Of a stretch of DNA of 64,000 nucleotides, positions 8,415 through 17,050 are shown one piece after another. Position 1 is the stretch's first letter; each line of letters starts with the position of its first letter. Both the position numbers and the translations under genes were made by a program. The notes beneath the pieces are model-generated. The model was not told the DNA's origin and did no database searches. It saw only the letters and a program-made list of their open reading frames with translations. The stretch is taken from the NCBI RefSeq assembly GCF_000745775.1, contig NZ_JQJY01000001.1:124001-188000 (forward strand), written 5' to 3'. The stretch is from Flavobacterium sp. ASV13. Lineage in GTDB: Bacteria > Bacteroidota > Bacteroidia > Flavobacteriales > Flavobacteriaceae.

Positions 8415-9380
8415 ATGACAGATTATGATTTGATTATTGTTGGAGGCGGGCCAATTGGTCTTGCTTGCGCAATTGAAGCTCAAAAGAAAAACTTACGATA
8501 TTTGATTATTGAAAAAGGCGCAATTGTAAACAGTATTTTCAATTATCCGCTTTACATGACATTTTTTTCAACCGCTGAAAGATTAGAAATTGGTGACATT
8601 CCGTTCAATTGTCTGGCACCGAAACCAGGTCGTCAGGAAGCTTTGGAATATTACAGAAATATTCATCGTTATTTTAATTTCAACATAAATTTGTTTGAAG
8701 AAGTAACCGAGATTCGTAAAAATGAAAATGCTGTTTTTGAAATTACAACAAACAAGAATTCTTATAAATCTAAGAATGTAATTATCGCGACAGGATTTTA
8801 TGACATTCCAATTACAATGAATGTAAAAGGAGAAGAACTGCCAAAAGTTCGTCATTATTATAAAGAAGCGCATGAATATGCTTTCAGAAATGTTTTGGTA
8901 GTTGGCGCCAATAATTCATCTGTTGATGCGGCATTGGAATGTTGGCGTAAAGGTGCAAATGTAACAATGGTCATTCGTAAAAATGAAATCAACAGCAGAG
9001 TGAAATATTGGGTTAAACCCGATATTGAAAACCGAATTGCCGAAGGAAGCATCAAAGCTTATTTTACATCGAATATTACTGAAATAAAAGAAAGCGAAGT
9101 TGAAATTGAAACCCCTGACGGAAAAGTTACAATTGAGAATGACTTTGTTTTGGCATTAACGGGTTACAAACCTGATTTGAATTTTCTTGAAAATATTGGA
9201 ATTCAGCTTTCAGACGATGAATTAAAAATTCCGTCGTATAATGCAGAAACTATGGAAACGAATGTTGAAGGATTATTTCTCGCAGGCGTTGTTTGTGGCG
9301 GAATGCAAACGCACAAATGGTTTATTGAAAACTCAAGAATCCATGCTAAAATGATTGTGGATCACATTACTTCAAAATAA
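8415..9380 (+). CDS. ypdA: YpdA-like NADPH-dependent bacillithiol disulfide reductase
   Basis: A 321-residue flavoprotein of the thioredoxin-reductase-like superfamily. An FAD-binding Rossmann motif (IIVGGGPIGLACAIEA, residues 7-22) and an NAD(P)H-binding motif (VLVVGANNSSVDAALE, about 160-175) are present. The thioredoxin-reductase CxxC active site is absent, and the YpdA-specific segment PLYMTFFSTAERLEIG is seen. YpdA reduces bacillithiol disulfide in Firmicutes, and Flavobacteria are reported to make bacillithiol, so this role is likely. It is cotranscribed with the CYTH gene; the inverted repeat after it probably ends the transcript. SelO and MsrA genes lie next to it on the other strand. 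Confidence 0.85.
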   Translation: MTDYDLIIVGGGPIGLACAIEAQKKNLRYLIIEKGAIVNSIFNYPLYMTFFSTAERLEIGDIPFNCLAPKPGRQEALEYYRNIHRYFNFNINLFEEVTEIRKNENAVFEITTNKNSYKSKNVIIATGFYDIPITMNVKGEELPKVRHYYKEAHEYAFRNVLVVGANNSSVDAALECWRKGANVTMVIRKNEINSRVKYWVKPDIENRIAEGSIKAYFTSNITEIKESEVEIETPDGKVTIENDFVLALTGYKPDLNFLENIGIQLSDDELKIPSYNAETMETNVEGLFLAGVVCGGMQTHKWFIENSRIHAKMIVDHITSK

Positions 9381-9383
9381 AAA

Positions 9384-9449
9384 AGTTTGCCACATTGAGC
9401 GGAGTAGAGAACTTCATAAAACATTTCGACTTCGCTCAATGTGACAAAC
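9384..9449. repeat. Long inverted repeat between convergent ypdA and selO-like genes
   Basis: AGTTTGCCACATTGAGC (9384-9400) pairs with GCTCAATGTGACAAACT (9433-9449) with one mismatch. The inner part (GGAGTAGAGAACTTC... TTTCGACTTC) is partly complementary too. It probably acts as a bidirectional terminator and belongs to a dispersed 'CATTGAGCGGAG' repeat family that I recall from other Flavobacteria. Confidence 0.65.
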
Positions 9450-9489
9450 TAATAAAATAATTTATTGGAAATTTGTGACTTACAAAAAC

Positions 9490-11058
9490 TTAAGAACTAC
9501 AAGATAACATTGAACAACCTACTTTAGATCTAGCCCAATCTGGACGTTTTGCAAACCATTTTTCAAACTCCGGTTGTTCATCATATGGTTTTTGTAAAAG
9601 AGTATAAAGTTCATCAATTAATGAATAATCCTCTTTTTCAGCAGCGTCGATGGCAAGTTGCGCCATATAATTTCGAAGTACATATTTTGGATTAATAAGA
9701 TTCATTTTTCGAGAACGATCTTCATCTGATAATGTTTCAACTTTCAGTCTTTCTAAATAATCATAAAACCATTTTGTCCAGATTTCTAAAATTTCTCCTG
9801 AAACTTCTTCTGGTTTATAAAATGAATATTTAATTTTTTCAATTGCTTCTGGTGCAAAATCTGATTTTTCAACAAAACTTAAATTTCTAAAAAAGATTGT
9901 CATATCAGTCTCGGTCAATTGCAAAGTGTTTTCTAAGTCTACAATTAATTGATCATCAGTTTCAGTTGAAGTGAATAATCCTAATTTGCTTAAAAACATT
10001 GTTTTATAATCAAAATTAAAATCATTCATAAATGATTCCAATATTTTTTCTAAAGGTGCTGCTTCATTAATCAGCGGATAAAGTGCGTTGGCTAATTGAA
10101 ATAAATTCCATTGTGCAACGCTAGGTTGATTGCCAAAACGGTATCTTCTATTTTGGCTGTCGGTTGTATTTGGTGTCCAATTTGGATCATAATTTTCAAG
10201 CCAGCCGTAAGGACCGTAATCAATCGTGATTCCGTGAATCGACATATTGTCTGTGTTCATTACGCCGTGTACAAAACCTACACGTTGCCAGTGTAAAATC
10301 ATTTCACGCGTTGTATCGGCAACTTTTTTGAAAAATTGTAAATATTGTTCTTTTGGTTCACCAGTTATTTCCGGGAAATAATGTTTGATTGTAAATTCTA
10401 CAAACTGTTTTAAATTTTTCAACTCATTTCGAGAAGTAAGCATTTCAAAACTTCCAAATCGGATAAAAGATGGCGCAACGCGACAAACGACAGCACCTTT
10501 TTCATAAGCCGGATTTCCGTTATATAAAATATCACGTAAAACCTGATCGCCTGAAAGAATCAAAGAAAGCGATCGGGTAGTGTGAACGCCAAGATTATAC
10601 ATTGCTTCGGCACATAAATATTCTCTTATTGAAGAACGCAAAACAGCTAAACCATCAGCAGTTCTGGAATATGGAGTTTTTCCGGCGCCTTTTAACTGAA
10701 GTGTATAAAACTGATTATTATTTTCAATTTCAGTCAAATTGATGGCACGGCCGTCGCCCAATTGTCCAGCCCAATTTCCAAATTGATGTCCCGCGTAGCA
10801 CATTGCATAAGGCTGTGTTTCAGGAAGAATTTCTTTTCCCGAAAATACATTTAAAAAGCTTTCAGACTGAATTTCATCTTCAGAAATTCCAACCAATTCA
10901 GCTACTTCTTTTGAAGCATGAATCAGTTTTGGATTTGAAGGTTTTGTTGGATTTACAAACGAAAACAAAGTGTTTTTTACCTGACGAACTTCATTTGTTA
11001 AATCAGGATCTGCAGGTAATTCGGATGTAAATCGATTGTTTATTTTAAGGTTTTTCAT
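9490..11058 (-). CDS. selO: SelO/YdiU family protein adenylyltransferase
   Basis: A pseudokinase-fold enzyme that transfers AMP from ATP to Ser/Thr/Tyr of target proteins (AMPylation), linked to redox stress in E. coli and mitochondria. Family landmarks in the 522 residues are MCYAGHQFGNWAGQLGDGRA (ATP-loop region), LQLKGAGKTPYSR, VLRSSIREYL, HGVMNTDNMS and TIDYGPYGWLE (metal-binding Asp). The protein ends CSMLSCSS; eukaryotic SelO has selenocysteine at this third-last position, while here it is Cys. The start was moved to the ATG at 11058 (MKNLKINNRF), because the upstream 11 codons are Lys-rich and not family-like. The neighbours ypdA and msrA are also redox genes. Confidence 0.93.
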   Translation of the reverse strand: MKNLKINNRFTSELPADPDLTNEVRQVKNTLFSFVNPTKPSNPKLIHASKEVAELVGISEDEIQSESFLNVFSGKEILPETQPYAMCYAGHQFGNWAGQLGDGRAINLTEIENNNQFYTLQLKGAGKTPYSRTADGLAVLRSSIREYLCAEAMYNLGVHTTRSLSLILSGDQVLRDILYNGNPAYEKGAVVCRVAPSFIRFGSFEMLTSRNELKNLKQFVEFTIKHYFPEITGEPKEQYLQFFKKVADTTREMILHWQRVGFVHGVMNTDNMSIHGITIDYGPYGWLENYDPNWTPNTTDSQNRRYRFGNQPSVAQWNLFQLANALYPLINEAAPLEKILESFMNDFNFDYKTMFLSKLGLFTSTETDDQLIVDLENTLQLTETDMTIFFRNLSFVEKSDFAPEAIEKIKYSFYKPEEVSGEILEIWTKWFYDYLERLKVETLSDEDRSRKMNLINPKYVLRNYMAQLAIDAAEKEDYSLIDELYTLLQKPYDEQPEFEKWFAKRPDWARSKVGCSMLSCSS

Positions 11059-11077
11059 TTTGTTTTTTTCTTTTTTT

Positions 11078-11140
11078 GCCACTGATTGCACAGATTAAAA
11101 AGATTTTTTAATCTGTGCAAATCCTTTAAATCTGTGGCTA
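11078..11140. repeat. CACAGATT snap-back repeat between msrA and selO
   Basis: TGCACAGATTAAAAA (11087-11101) pairs perfectly with TTTTTAATCTGTGCA (11105-11119) with a three-base loop. A second outer repeat, GCCACTGATT versus AATCTGTGGC, surrounds it. It could attenuate selO relative to the upstream msrA. Confidence 0.7.
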
Positions 11141-11144
11141 AAAA

Positions 11145-11675
11145 TTAAATTAATCTGTCGGCGTACATTTTTTTCAGTTTCTGCACTTTTGGATCAATTA
11201 CAATCTGACAGTAACGTGCATCCTGATTATTGTTGTAATAGTTTTGATGATCTTCTTCGGCTTCATAAAATACTTCAAAAGAAGCCAATTCAGTTACAAT
11301 TGGATCTTCATAAAAAGGTTTTACTTCCTGAAAAACTTTTTCTGCAATTTCTTTTTGTTCCAAATCATGATACAAGACAAGCGAACGATATTGAGTTCCA
11401 ACATCTGCACCTTGACGATTCAGCGTTGTAGGATCATGGCTTGTCATAAATATAAAAATCAAATCGTGATATGAAATTATGTCAGGATCAAAAGTGACTT
11501 GTATTACTTCAGCATGTCCGGTTCTGCCAGTACATACTTCTCGATAGGGTGGATTCTTAATAAAACCACCAGAATATCCTGATTTTAAAGATTTTACTCC
11601 ATTTAATCGCTGAATCACAGCTTCAATACACCAAAAACATCCTCCACCAAAAGTGGCTGTTGCTAAATTTCCCAT
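11145..11675 (-). CDS. msrA: Peptide-methionine (S)-S-oxide reductase
   Basis: MsrA repairs S-methionine sulfoxide in proteins, using thioredoxin as electron donor. The catalytic GCFWC motif is at residues 12-16 (C13 nucleophile). The conserved Glu follows in WCIEAV, and the family stretches SGYSGG, GRTGHAEVIQVTFDP and YRSLVLYHD are present. YYNNNQDARYCQ near the C terminus includes the resolving Cys. The length of 176 residues is normal for an MsrA-only protein, without a fused MsrB. It lies directly upstream of selO on the same strand, separated by the CACAGATT hairpin. No signal peptide, so cytoplasmic. Confidence 0.96.
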   Translation of the reverse strand: MGNLATATFGGGCFWCIEAVIQRLNGVKSLKSGYSGGFIKNPPYREVCTGRTGHAEVIQVTFDPDIISYHDLIFIFMTSHDPTTLNRQGADVGTQYRSLVLYHDLEQKEIAEKVFQEVKPFYEDPIVTELASFEVFYEAEEDHQNYYNNNQDARYCQIVIDPKVQKLKKMYADRLI

Positions 11676-11830
11676 AGAATTTGTATTGTTTAAGTTTCTA
11701 TTGTCCCATTAATCCGATAGAATATTATGATAAATTACTAAAATAATGTGTATTTAGTTAAATATACTAAACGGTTATGTAATATTTGAAGTTTACAATT
11801 GATAAATTCGCAATTTTATAAAAAAGCCTT

Positions 11831-11838
11831 TATATTTG
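11831..11838 (+). promoter_or_regulatory. -7 element for the class V aminotransferase gene
   Basis: TATATTTG matches TAnnTTTG exactly and lies 19 bp before the ATG at 11858. Confidence 0.55.
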
Positions 11839-11857
11839 CATTCAAACTCTCACTGTA

Positions 11858-13345
11858 ATGAATAGCAAAAATAGTACCATCACTCTAGAAACTTATTTTC
11901 AGGATTTTCGTAAAAATATTGTTGGCATAAATCAAGAATTTACTTCGCCTTATGGCAAAAAACAAATCATTTATACTGATTGGACTGCCAGCGGAAGGCT
12001 ATATCGCCCTATAGAAGAGAAACTTTTAAACCAATTTGGGCCTTTTGTTGCGAATACTCATACTGAAACTACTGTGTCAGGTACTGCCATGACAAAAGCA
12101 TATCATCATGCCAGACATATTATCAAGCGTCATGCAAATGCTAATAATGATGATGTTTTAATTACAGACGGCACCGGAATGACTGGCGTTATCAATAAAT
12201 TTCAGCGTATTTTAGGATTGAAAATTCCTGAAAACCTTAAAAGCTGTACGACTGTTCCGGCTGAGAAAAAACCGATTGTTTTTATCTCACATATGGAGCA
12301 CCATTCCAACCAAACTTCTTGGTTAGAGACAATTGCCGACGTTGAAATTATTCCATCATGCGAAAAAGGGCTTTTCAGTCTTGAGCATTTAGAAGAACTT
12401 TTAGAAAAATACAAAGACAGAACAATTAAAATTGCTTCGATTACTTCATGCTCAAATGTTACGGGATTAAAAACTCCTTTTCATGAAGCAGCAAAATTAA
12501 TGCACCAATATCATGGAGTATGTTTTGTAGATTTTGCCTGTTCAGGACCTTATGTAGAAATAGATATGCATCCTGCAGATCCTGAAGCGTATTTAGATGC
12601 TATTTTCTTTTCACCGCACAAATTTTTGGGTGGACCTGGAACTTCGGGTGTTTTGATTTTCAACAAAAAATTATACAACAATATGATTCCCGATTGTCCG
12701 GGTGGAGGAACTGTAAGTTGGACAAATCCTTGGGGCGAACATAAATATATTGATAATATTGAAGATCGTGAAGACGGTGGAACTCCGGGTTTTTTACAAG
12801 TTATAAAAACAGCTCTTGCAATTGAACTGAAGGAAGAAATGGGAATTGAAAACATTTTGCAACGCGAACATGAAATTGTTGATTATGTTTTTAACCAATT
12901 ACAGCCAGTTGAAAATATCAAGATTTTAGCTGGACAACATAAAGACAGGTTAGGTGTTGTTTCGTTTTTTATTGAAAATCTTCATTTCAATTTAGGTGTA
13001 AAATTGTTGAATGATCGTTTCGGGATTCAAACTCGTGGAGGATGTAGCTGTGCCGGAACTTATGGACATTTTTTATTACATGTTGATCAGGAAACTTCTA
13101 ACAAATTAGTTAATGAAATCACGATTGGTGATTTGATTAAAAAACCAGGATGGATCAGAATGTCTATTCACCCAACGACAACTGATGAAGAAATTGCTTA
13201 TGTATGCAAAAGCATTAAAGAATTAGCTGAAAACCATGAGAATTGGGCTTTGGATTATTCTTATAATAAAAATACAAACGAATTTATTCATAAAAATGCA
13301 ACTTCATTTGAAGATGAATTAGTAGAAAGCTGGTTTAAATCTTAA
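11858..13345 (+). CDS. Class V aminotransferase-fold PLP enzyme (cysteine-desulfurase-like)
   Basis: A 495-residue PLP-dependent enzyme of the class V (NifS/SufS-like) family. The PLP lysine is K255 in FFSPHKFLGGPGTSG. The Asp that pairs with the pyridine nitrogen is in VDFACSGPYV (D225), the aromatic/His stacking region is ISHMEHHSNQ, and a Cys-containing active-site loop RGGCSCAGTYGH (about 395-406) resembles the catalytic-Cys loop of group II desulfurases. It is longer than SufS (about 405 residues), with the extra length mainly at the N terminus and C-terminal tail. No Fe-S assembly genes are adjacent, so the substrate is unknown. It is monocistronic and followed by a CCCGATAG hairpin. 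Confidence 0.85.
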   Translation: MNSKNSTITLETYFQDFRKNIVGINQEFTSPYGKKQIIYTDWTASGRLYRPIEEKLLNQFGPFVANTHTETTVSGTAMTKAYHHARHIIKRHANANNDDVLITDGTGMTGVINKFQRILGLKIPENLKSCTTVPAEKKPIVFISHMEHHSNQTSWLETIADVEIIPSCEKGLFSLEHLEELLEKYKDRTIKIASITSCSNVTGLKTPFHEAAKLMHQYHGVCFVDFACSGPYVEIDMHPADPEAYLDAIFFSPHKFLGGPGTSGVLIFNKKLYNNMIPDCPGGGTVSWTNPWGEHKYIDNIEDREDGGTPGFLQVIKTALAIELKEEMGIENILQREHEIVDYVFNQLQPVENIKILAGQHKDRLGVVSFFIENLHFNLGVKLLNDRFGIQTRGGCSCAGTYGHFLLHVDQETSNKLVNEITIGDLIKKPGWIRMSIHPTTTDEEIAYVCKSIKELAENHENWALDYSYNKNTNEFIHKNATSFEDELVESWFKS

Positions 13346-13417
13346 GATTTTTTAACGGCAATCCCGATAGCTATCGGGAGCTAAGATTTACACGAAGTAC
13401 GCAAAGTTTAATAAAGT

Positions 13418-13455
13418 AAACCCGATAGATTTTTAAAACCTTTCGGGTTTTATTG
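13418..13455 (+). terminator. CCCGATAG-type terminator downstream of the aminotransferase
   Basis: AAACCCGA pairs with TCGGGTTT across an AT-rich loop, followed by TATTG. A perfect palindrome CCCGATAGCTATCGGG lies about 50 bp upstream (13363-13378). Confidence 0.65.
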
Positions 13456-13500
13456 TATAAATGAGTTTGTTGTTTTTCATGAAAATGAAATTTCTCGTTT

Positions 13501-13577
13501 AGCCCCGATAGAAGTGGAAATCCTTTTGTATCTCGTTTTTTCTAACGAGATACAAAAGATTGTAACGGATAGCGGGA
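13501..13577 (+). repeat. REP-like element, copy B
   Basis: The ends AGCCCCGATAGAAGTGGAAA... and AAAAGATTGTAACGGATAGC match those of copy A (4501-4572), in the opposite orientation. The centre is a different perfect hairpin: GTATCTCGTT/AACGAGATAC (13528-13553). Confidence 0.65.
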
Positions 13578-13623
13578 CTTGACTTGAATTGAAAACAGAT
13601 TTTTCTGCTCCTTAAAATTAGGA

Positions 13624-15366
13624 TTACATTATCAATCGGACTCCGCCGAGATCTGAAACTCGGTAAGAAAATTTATTTCCAGGCGAGGCAATGAACATGA
13701 AATTTTTTGGGATATTCCATTTTTTAGAAAGTTCGTCAATCATTTCGGGGCCAAATTCTCCTTTTATTTCCAGATATTCAATGTCGATATCGTCGTACGC
13801 TCGGTCTAAAACTTCAAGATCTTTTTTCAAAGCATTATTGCTTGCTTCGTCTTTTTTGACATGAACTATTTTAAGTTTTTTGGTTGTTTCATTATTTTCA
13901 ACATATTGTAAAACTTTGTTCAAAATTGCAATATCATCGCCTTTAGTAAAAAAAACAAATTCCTGCGAATTAATTTTTAGGCTTAAATTTTGGAGATAAC
14001 GATTGCTCAAAATGACCATACGCCGCAATGGCTGATAAAAATATTCGAGCGCTTCGATTAAAAGCTTAATCAGAATTACGCGATTAAGCATGATTCCGAT
14101 AAAAAGTAACGACGGAATCATGTATTTTAAAAAGGTATAAAACGAATTAATATTTAATTCCATGTTTCCGATAAAGGCTGCGATTATAAAAATAACCGCT
14201 GTTACTACTGCAATTCCACGTGCGCGCTCAGGCCTAGGAAGTTTTCGACGTTTGAATTTCAATAATAAATTCCCGATTCCGAAGAGCGCCATTACTGCTA
14301 AAAATGAAAAAGTATAAACTCCAGCCAGTGATTCTAAATGCCCTTTTGTAGCAAAAAGCACTGAAATACAAAGAATTAAAAAACTAATTACGATTCGGTA
14401 ATGAGAACCTCTTTTGTTTTGTTTTAGGAAATAATTTGGTAGAATTCTGTCTAATGTCATTCGGTTTAATAATCCCGAAACACCGACAAATGAAGTTAAT
14501 ACTGCTCCGCATAAAACTAAAACAGCGTCAATAGAAATTAACCAAGCCAACCATGAACCGCCGGTTGTTTCACCCAAATGTGCCAAAAGTGATTCTTTGT
14601 TTTCGCCAACTTCGGTAAGCGGAATTACACTAATCAATAAAATGGCAATTACGGGATTGAAGAAACTGACAATTGCCCACATATTACGAAGCGTTTTTGG
14701 AAAAATTCCTTGTTCTTGTTCTTCGACAAAATTGGCTGAACTTTCAAAACCTGAAATTCCGAGCATTGCGGCAGAAAATCCGAGAAAAAGAGCCGTTTTT
14801 ATACTTCCCGTTGCAAGAGGAGTTTGCCAATTTATGTGGAAAGTTTCCAATCCATTAAAAAGCAAAAACCAAACAGATGCCAAAACTAGTAAAGTTAAAG
14901 TCGTAATATGCGTTACAAAAATGATGACGGCAACGAACGCCGATTCACCAATTCCTAAAATTGCCAGACAAGTAAATATAATTAAGATAATAACAGTTGC
15001 AATGGTAATATTTAGTCCTTCAAAAATTCCGTGCAAGTAATGCATGCCTTCTGAAGCCGAAATTACGGCAGTTGCCATATACGATAAAACGGTCAGTGTT
15101 GCGGCAACTGATGCCAATCGTTTTGTTGAAGTATTTAATAATACGTTGTAAGCGCCTCCGTTTAAAGGAATTGCACCAACGACTTCACCATAAATTTTTC
15201 GGAATAAAAATAAAACAACTGCTACAATTAGTAGAGAAATCCAGGCGTATTGTCCGGCATATAAAATCGTAAGCGCTGAAACATACAGACAAGAAGAACT
15301 AATGTCATTGCCACAAATGGCAGTTGCCTGTAATTGATTTAATTTTTTTTGTACAATTTCTTTCAT
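13624..15366 (-). CDS. APC-family amino acid permease with C-terminal cytoplasmic domain
   Basis: A 580-residue inner-membrane transporter with about 12 hydrophobic segments in residues 25-440. APC-superfamily hallmarks are the N-terminal helix entry (CGNDISSSCLYVSALTI), the Gly-rich GGAYNVLLN after helix 2, GFSAAMLGISGFESSANFVEE (helix 6 and loop), and SGLLNRMTLDRILPNYFL. The last about 130 residues are soluble and alternate beta/alpha (QEFVFFTKGDDIAILNKVLQ, KLKIVHVKKDE), similar to a universal-stress-like domain. The substrate is not predictable. Monocistronic on the minus strand. Confidence 0.85.
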   Translation of the reverse strand: MKEIVQKKLNQLQATAICGNDISSSCLYVSALTILYAGQYAWISLLIVAVVLFLFRKIYGEVVGAIPLNGGAYNVLLNTSTKRLASVAATLTVLSYMATAVISASEGMHYLHGIFEGLNITIATVIILIIFTCLAILGIGESAFVAVIIFVTHITTLTLLVLASVWFLLFNGLETFHINWQTPLATGSIKTALFLGFSAAMLGISGFESSANFVEEQEQGIFPKTLRNMWAIVSFFNPVIAILLISVIPLTEVGENKESLLAHLGETTGGSWLAWLISIDAVLVLCGAVLTSFVGVSGLLNRMTLDRILPNYFLKQNKRGSHYRIVISFLILCISVLFATKGHLESLAGVYTFSFLAVMALFGIGNLLLKFKRRKLPRPERARGIAVVTAVIFIIAAFIGNMELNINSFYTFLKYMIPSLLFIGIMLNRVILIKLLIEALEYFYQPLRRMVILSNRYLQNLSLKINSQEFVFFTKGDDIAILNKVLQYVENNETTKKLKIVHVKKDEASNNALKKDLEVLDRAYDDIDIEYLEIKGEFGPEMIDELSKKWNIPKNFMFIASPGNKFSYRVSDLGGVRLIM

Positions 15367-15510
15367 GATTATTCAAAATTATAACCTGATTAACTTTATA
15401 ATAAATGGCAACAAAATAATTAAAATCTTTATCTGATCGCAGTTCCTGAAATTTTAGAAACTTTATTAATATCCAGTTAATCTGAATTTTGAATATTCAG
15501 TTTAAGAAGA

Positions 15511-15981
15511 TTATTTGGCTTGCTGAAACTTTTTAAGTGATAGTAAAGCCTGCTCTTGAATTTTTTTATGAAAAAATCCTGTCCAACCTAATAAAAGTCC
15601 AGTAATACCAAAGGCTTGTTTTGACCATTTCCAAACGTCAAAATTATCAGTGTGCTTAATAATAAGTCCGTCTTGAAACACAAACTCTGCGGAAATAGTA
15701 TTAACTACATTTCTGTTGGTTTTACTAAAATTGTAAGTTGCTATCCATCGTGCAGATCCTGTAAAGTCATCGGCTTTGATATTTGAAAATTCAATTTTAA
15801 TATTGCCTTTACTTTTTAAAAGTAGCATTTCCCACATTTTTGAAACTTGCTCTTCCTTTAATAATCCGAAAGCAGGATCAATAAAATGAACTTTTGGATG
15901 ATAGCATTCGCTCATTGTTTTGGCGTCGGCGTTTGCAAAAGCGGTATAGAATTTTGCAATTAAGTTTTCGTTGGCGTTCAT
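15511..15981 (-). CDS. SnoaL/NTF2-like fold protein
   Basis: A 156-residue cytoplasmic protein with an NTF2-like cone fold: helix 1 (ENLIAKFYTAFANADAKTMSECYHP), then VHFIDPAFGLLKEEQVSKMWEML, then strands (IEFSNIKADDFTGSARWIATYNF, NTISAEFVFQDGLIIKHTDNFDVWKWSKQAFG). This matches the SnoaL-like/nuclear transport factor 2 family common in Bacteroidota. Members include isomerases and scaffold proteins, so no reaction can be assigned. It is transcribed on the minus strand after a run of secreted-protein genes, but separated from them by about 50 bp. Confidence 0.8.
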   Translation of the reverse strand: MNANENLIAKFYTAFANADAKTMSECYHPKVHFIDPAFGLLKEEQVSKMWEMLLLKSKGNIKIEFSNIKADDFTGSARWIATYNFSKTNRNVVNTISAEFVFQDGLIIKHTDNFDVWKWSKQAFGITGLLLGWTGFFHKKIQEQALLSLKKFQQAK

Positions 15982-16033
15982 GTAGATTTTAATTAAAGTA
16001 TAAATATAAGATTTATTATTTTAAGTCTTTTCT

Positions 16034-16558
16034 TTATAAAACGCTAATTTCTTTAGCAGTATCGAAAGTCTTTTTCGATTTATCGTAGGCCGTTGAAAAA
16101 TAAGAGCTTCTGTTTACAGCTGTAAAATATCCAGTTTGATTGCCAAAGGAATTTGAGCCACCTGCAATTATAAAACGTATTGCCTGGATATCTGTTTTTT
16201 TTAGTTTGATCATTTCTGCCGGAGTGAAGTAATAGTAGGCAGTTGTTTTTCCGTCGGCACTTTCTTTTACATTTTTGTCAACGCAAGGTATTACATCACC
16301 ATTCGCCAAATCAACATAAACGCCACCAGAAATTCGGGCCTGATCATTTGCTGTTGCAATAGTTAATTTTAAAACACCACCTTTTTCTGTTTTTGCAACC
16401 TGAACATTAGTTTCACCGGAGAAAGCATATTTTTCACAAATAAAAATATAATTCTGTGTTGCCGGATAAGGTTTTGAGCCTTTTATACTGATAGTTTCCT
16501 GAGCATTGGCAAAGCTTGCCATTAAAAGTAATAAGAAAAGCGGTAATTTTAAATTCAT
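16034..16558 (-). CDS. Exported protein of unknown function
   Basis: A 174-residue protein with signal peptide MNLKLPLFLLLLMASFANAQ (cleavage after ANA). The mature part is beta-rich (TISIKGSKPYPATQNYIFICEKYAF, GVLKLTIATANDQARISGGVYVDLANGD), followed by a YYYFTPAEMIKLKKTDIQAIRF helix region, and it has two cysteines. I do not recognise a named domain. It follows the lipoprotein gene at 16571 by 12 bp and is likely cotranscribed with it and with the M23 peptidase and spermidine-synthase-like genes upstream. Confidence 0.65.
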   Translation of the reverse strand: MNLKLPLFLLLLMASFANAQETISIKGSKPYPATQNYIFICEKYAFSGETNVQVAKTEKGGVLKLTIATANDQARISGGVYVDLANGDVIPCVDKNVKESADGKTTAYYYFTPAEMIKLKKTDIQAIRFIIAGGSNSFGNQTGYFTAVNRSSYFSTAYDKSKKTFDTAKEISVL

Positions 16559-16570
16559 ATATATCCTTTA

Positions 16571-17044
16571 TTATTCGTTTATTTTAGCATCAAATTTTTC
16601 ATCCCAATCCATTGATTTTATGGCAGAAATCAAATTGTTTTCATCAACAAAAATCCTAAGTTCTTTGTTGGCTACTTTTTTGGAATACAAAGCATGATAG
16701 CGGTAAATGACTTCCTGCTTGCTTTTATAAACGCCGTCTAATTTCAAATCAATAAAATTACCATAATACTGTCTAAATCTTGTGCAGGTTTTAGTCAGTC
16801 GTTCTTCAGTTGTGTTTTCCATAACTGATTTGGTAACTTCTGTTTCATTAAATGGTTTAAATTTAGAAGTATTGCAGGTTTCTAATACGCGTTTGCCTAA
16901 TTCGTACGCTTTTTTTTGCTGGTTCGAATTAATTTCTGAAACTGCAATTTTCTTAATTTTCAAATCGTCAGTATCTCTGCTGACCGTTTTTGATTTGCAT
17001 CCAATAAGTAACAACAAACATATAATCAATCCTGCTTTCTTCAT
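16571..17044 (-). CDS. Putative lipoprotein of unknown function
   Basis: A 157-residue protein whose N terminus MKKAGLIICLLLLIGCKSKT contains a lipobox (LLIGC), predicting lipid attachment at Cys16. The mature part is helical and strongly charged (QKKAYELGKRVLETCNTSKF) and then beta-rich (FIDLKLDGVYKSKQEVIYRYHALY), faintly NTF2- or DUF-like. It lies 6 bp downstream of the M23 peptidase gene and 12 bp upstream of another exported protein gene, in the same operon. No function can be named. Confidence 0.65.
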   Translation of the reverse strand: MKKAGLIICLLLLIGCKSKTVSRDTDDLKIKKIAVSEINSNQQKKAYELGKRVLETCNTSKFKPFNETEVTKSVMENTTEERLTKTCTRFRQYYGNFIDLKLDGVYKSKQEVIYRYHALYSKKVANKELRIFVDENNLISAIKSMDWDEKFDAKINE

Positions 17045-17050
17045 AACTAT

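Noticed and set aside
14597..15040. Plus-strand ORF of 147 codons inside the permease gene
   Set aside because: Antisense shadow of the conserved APC permease; no domain and no regulatory signals, and the permease frame is complete.
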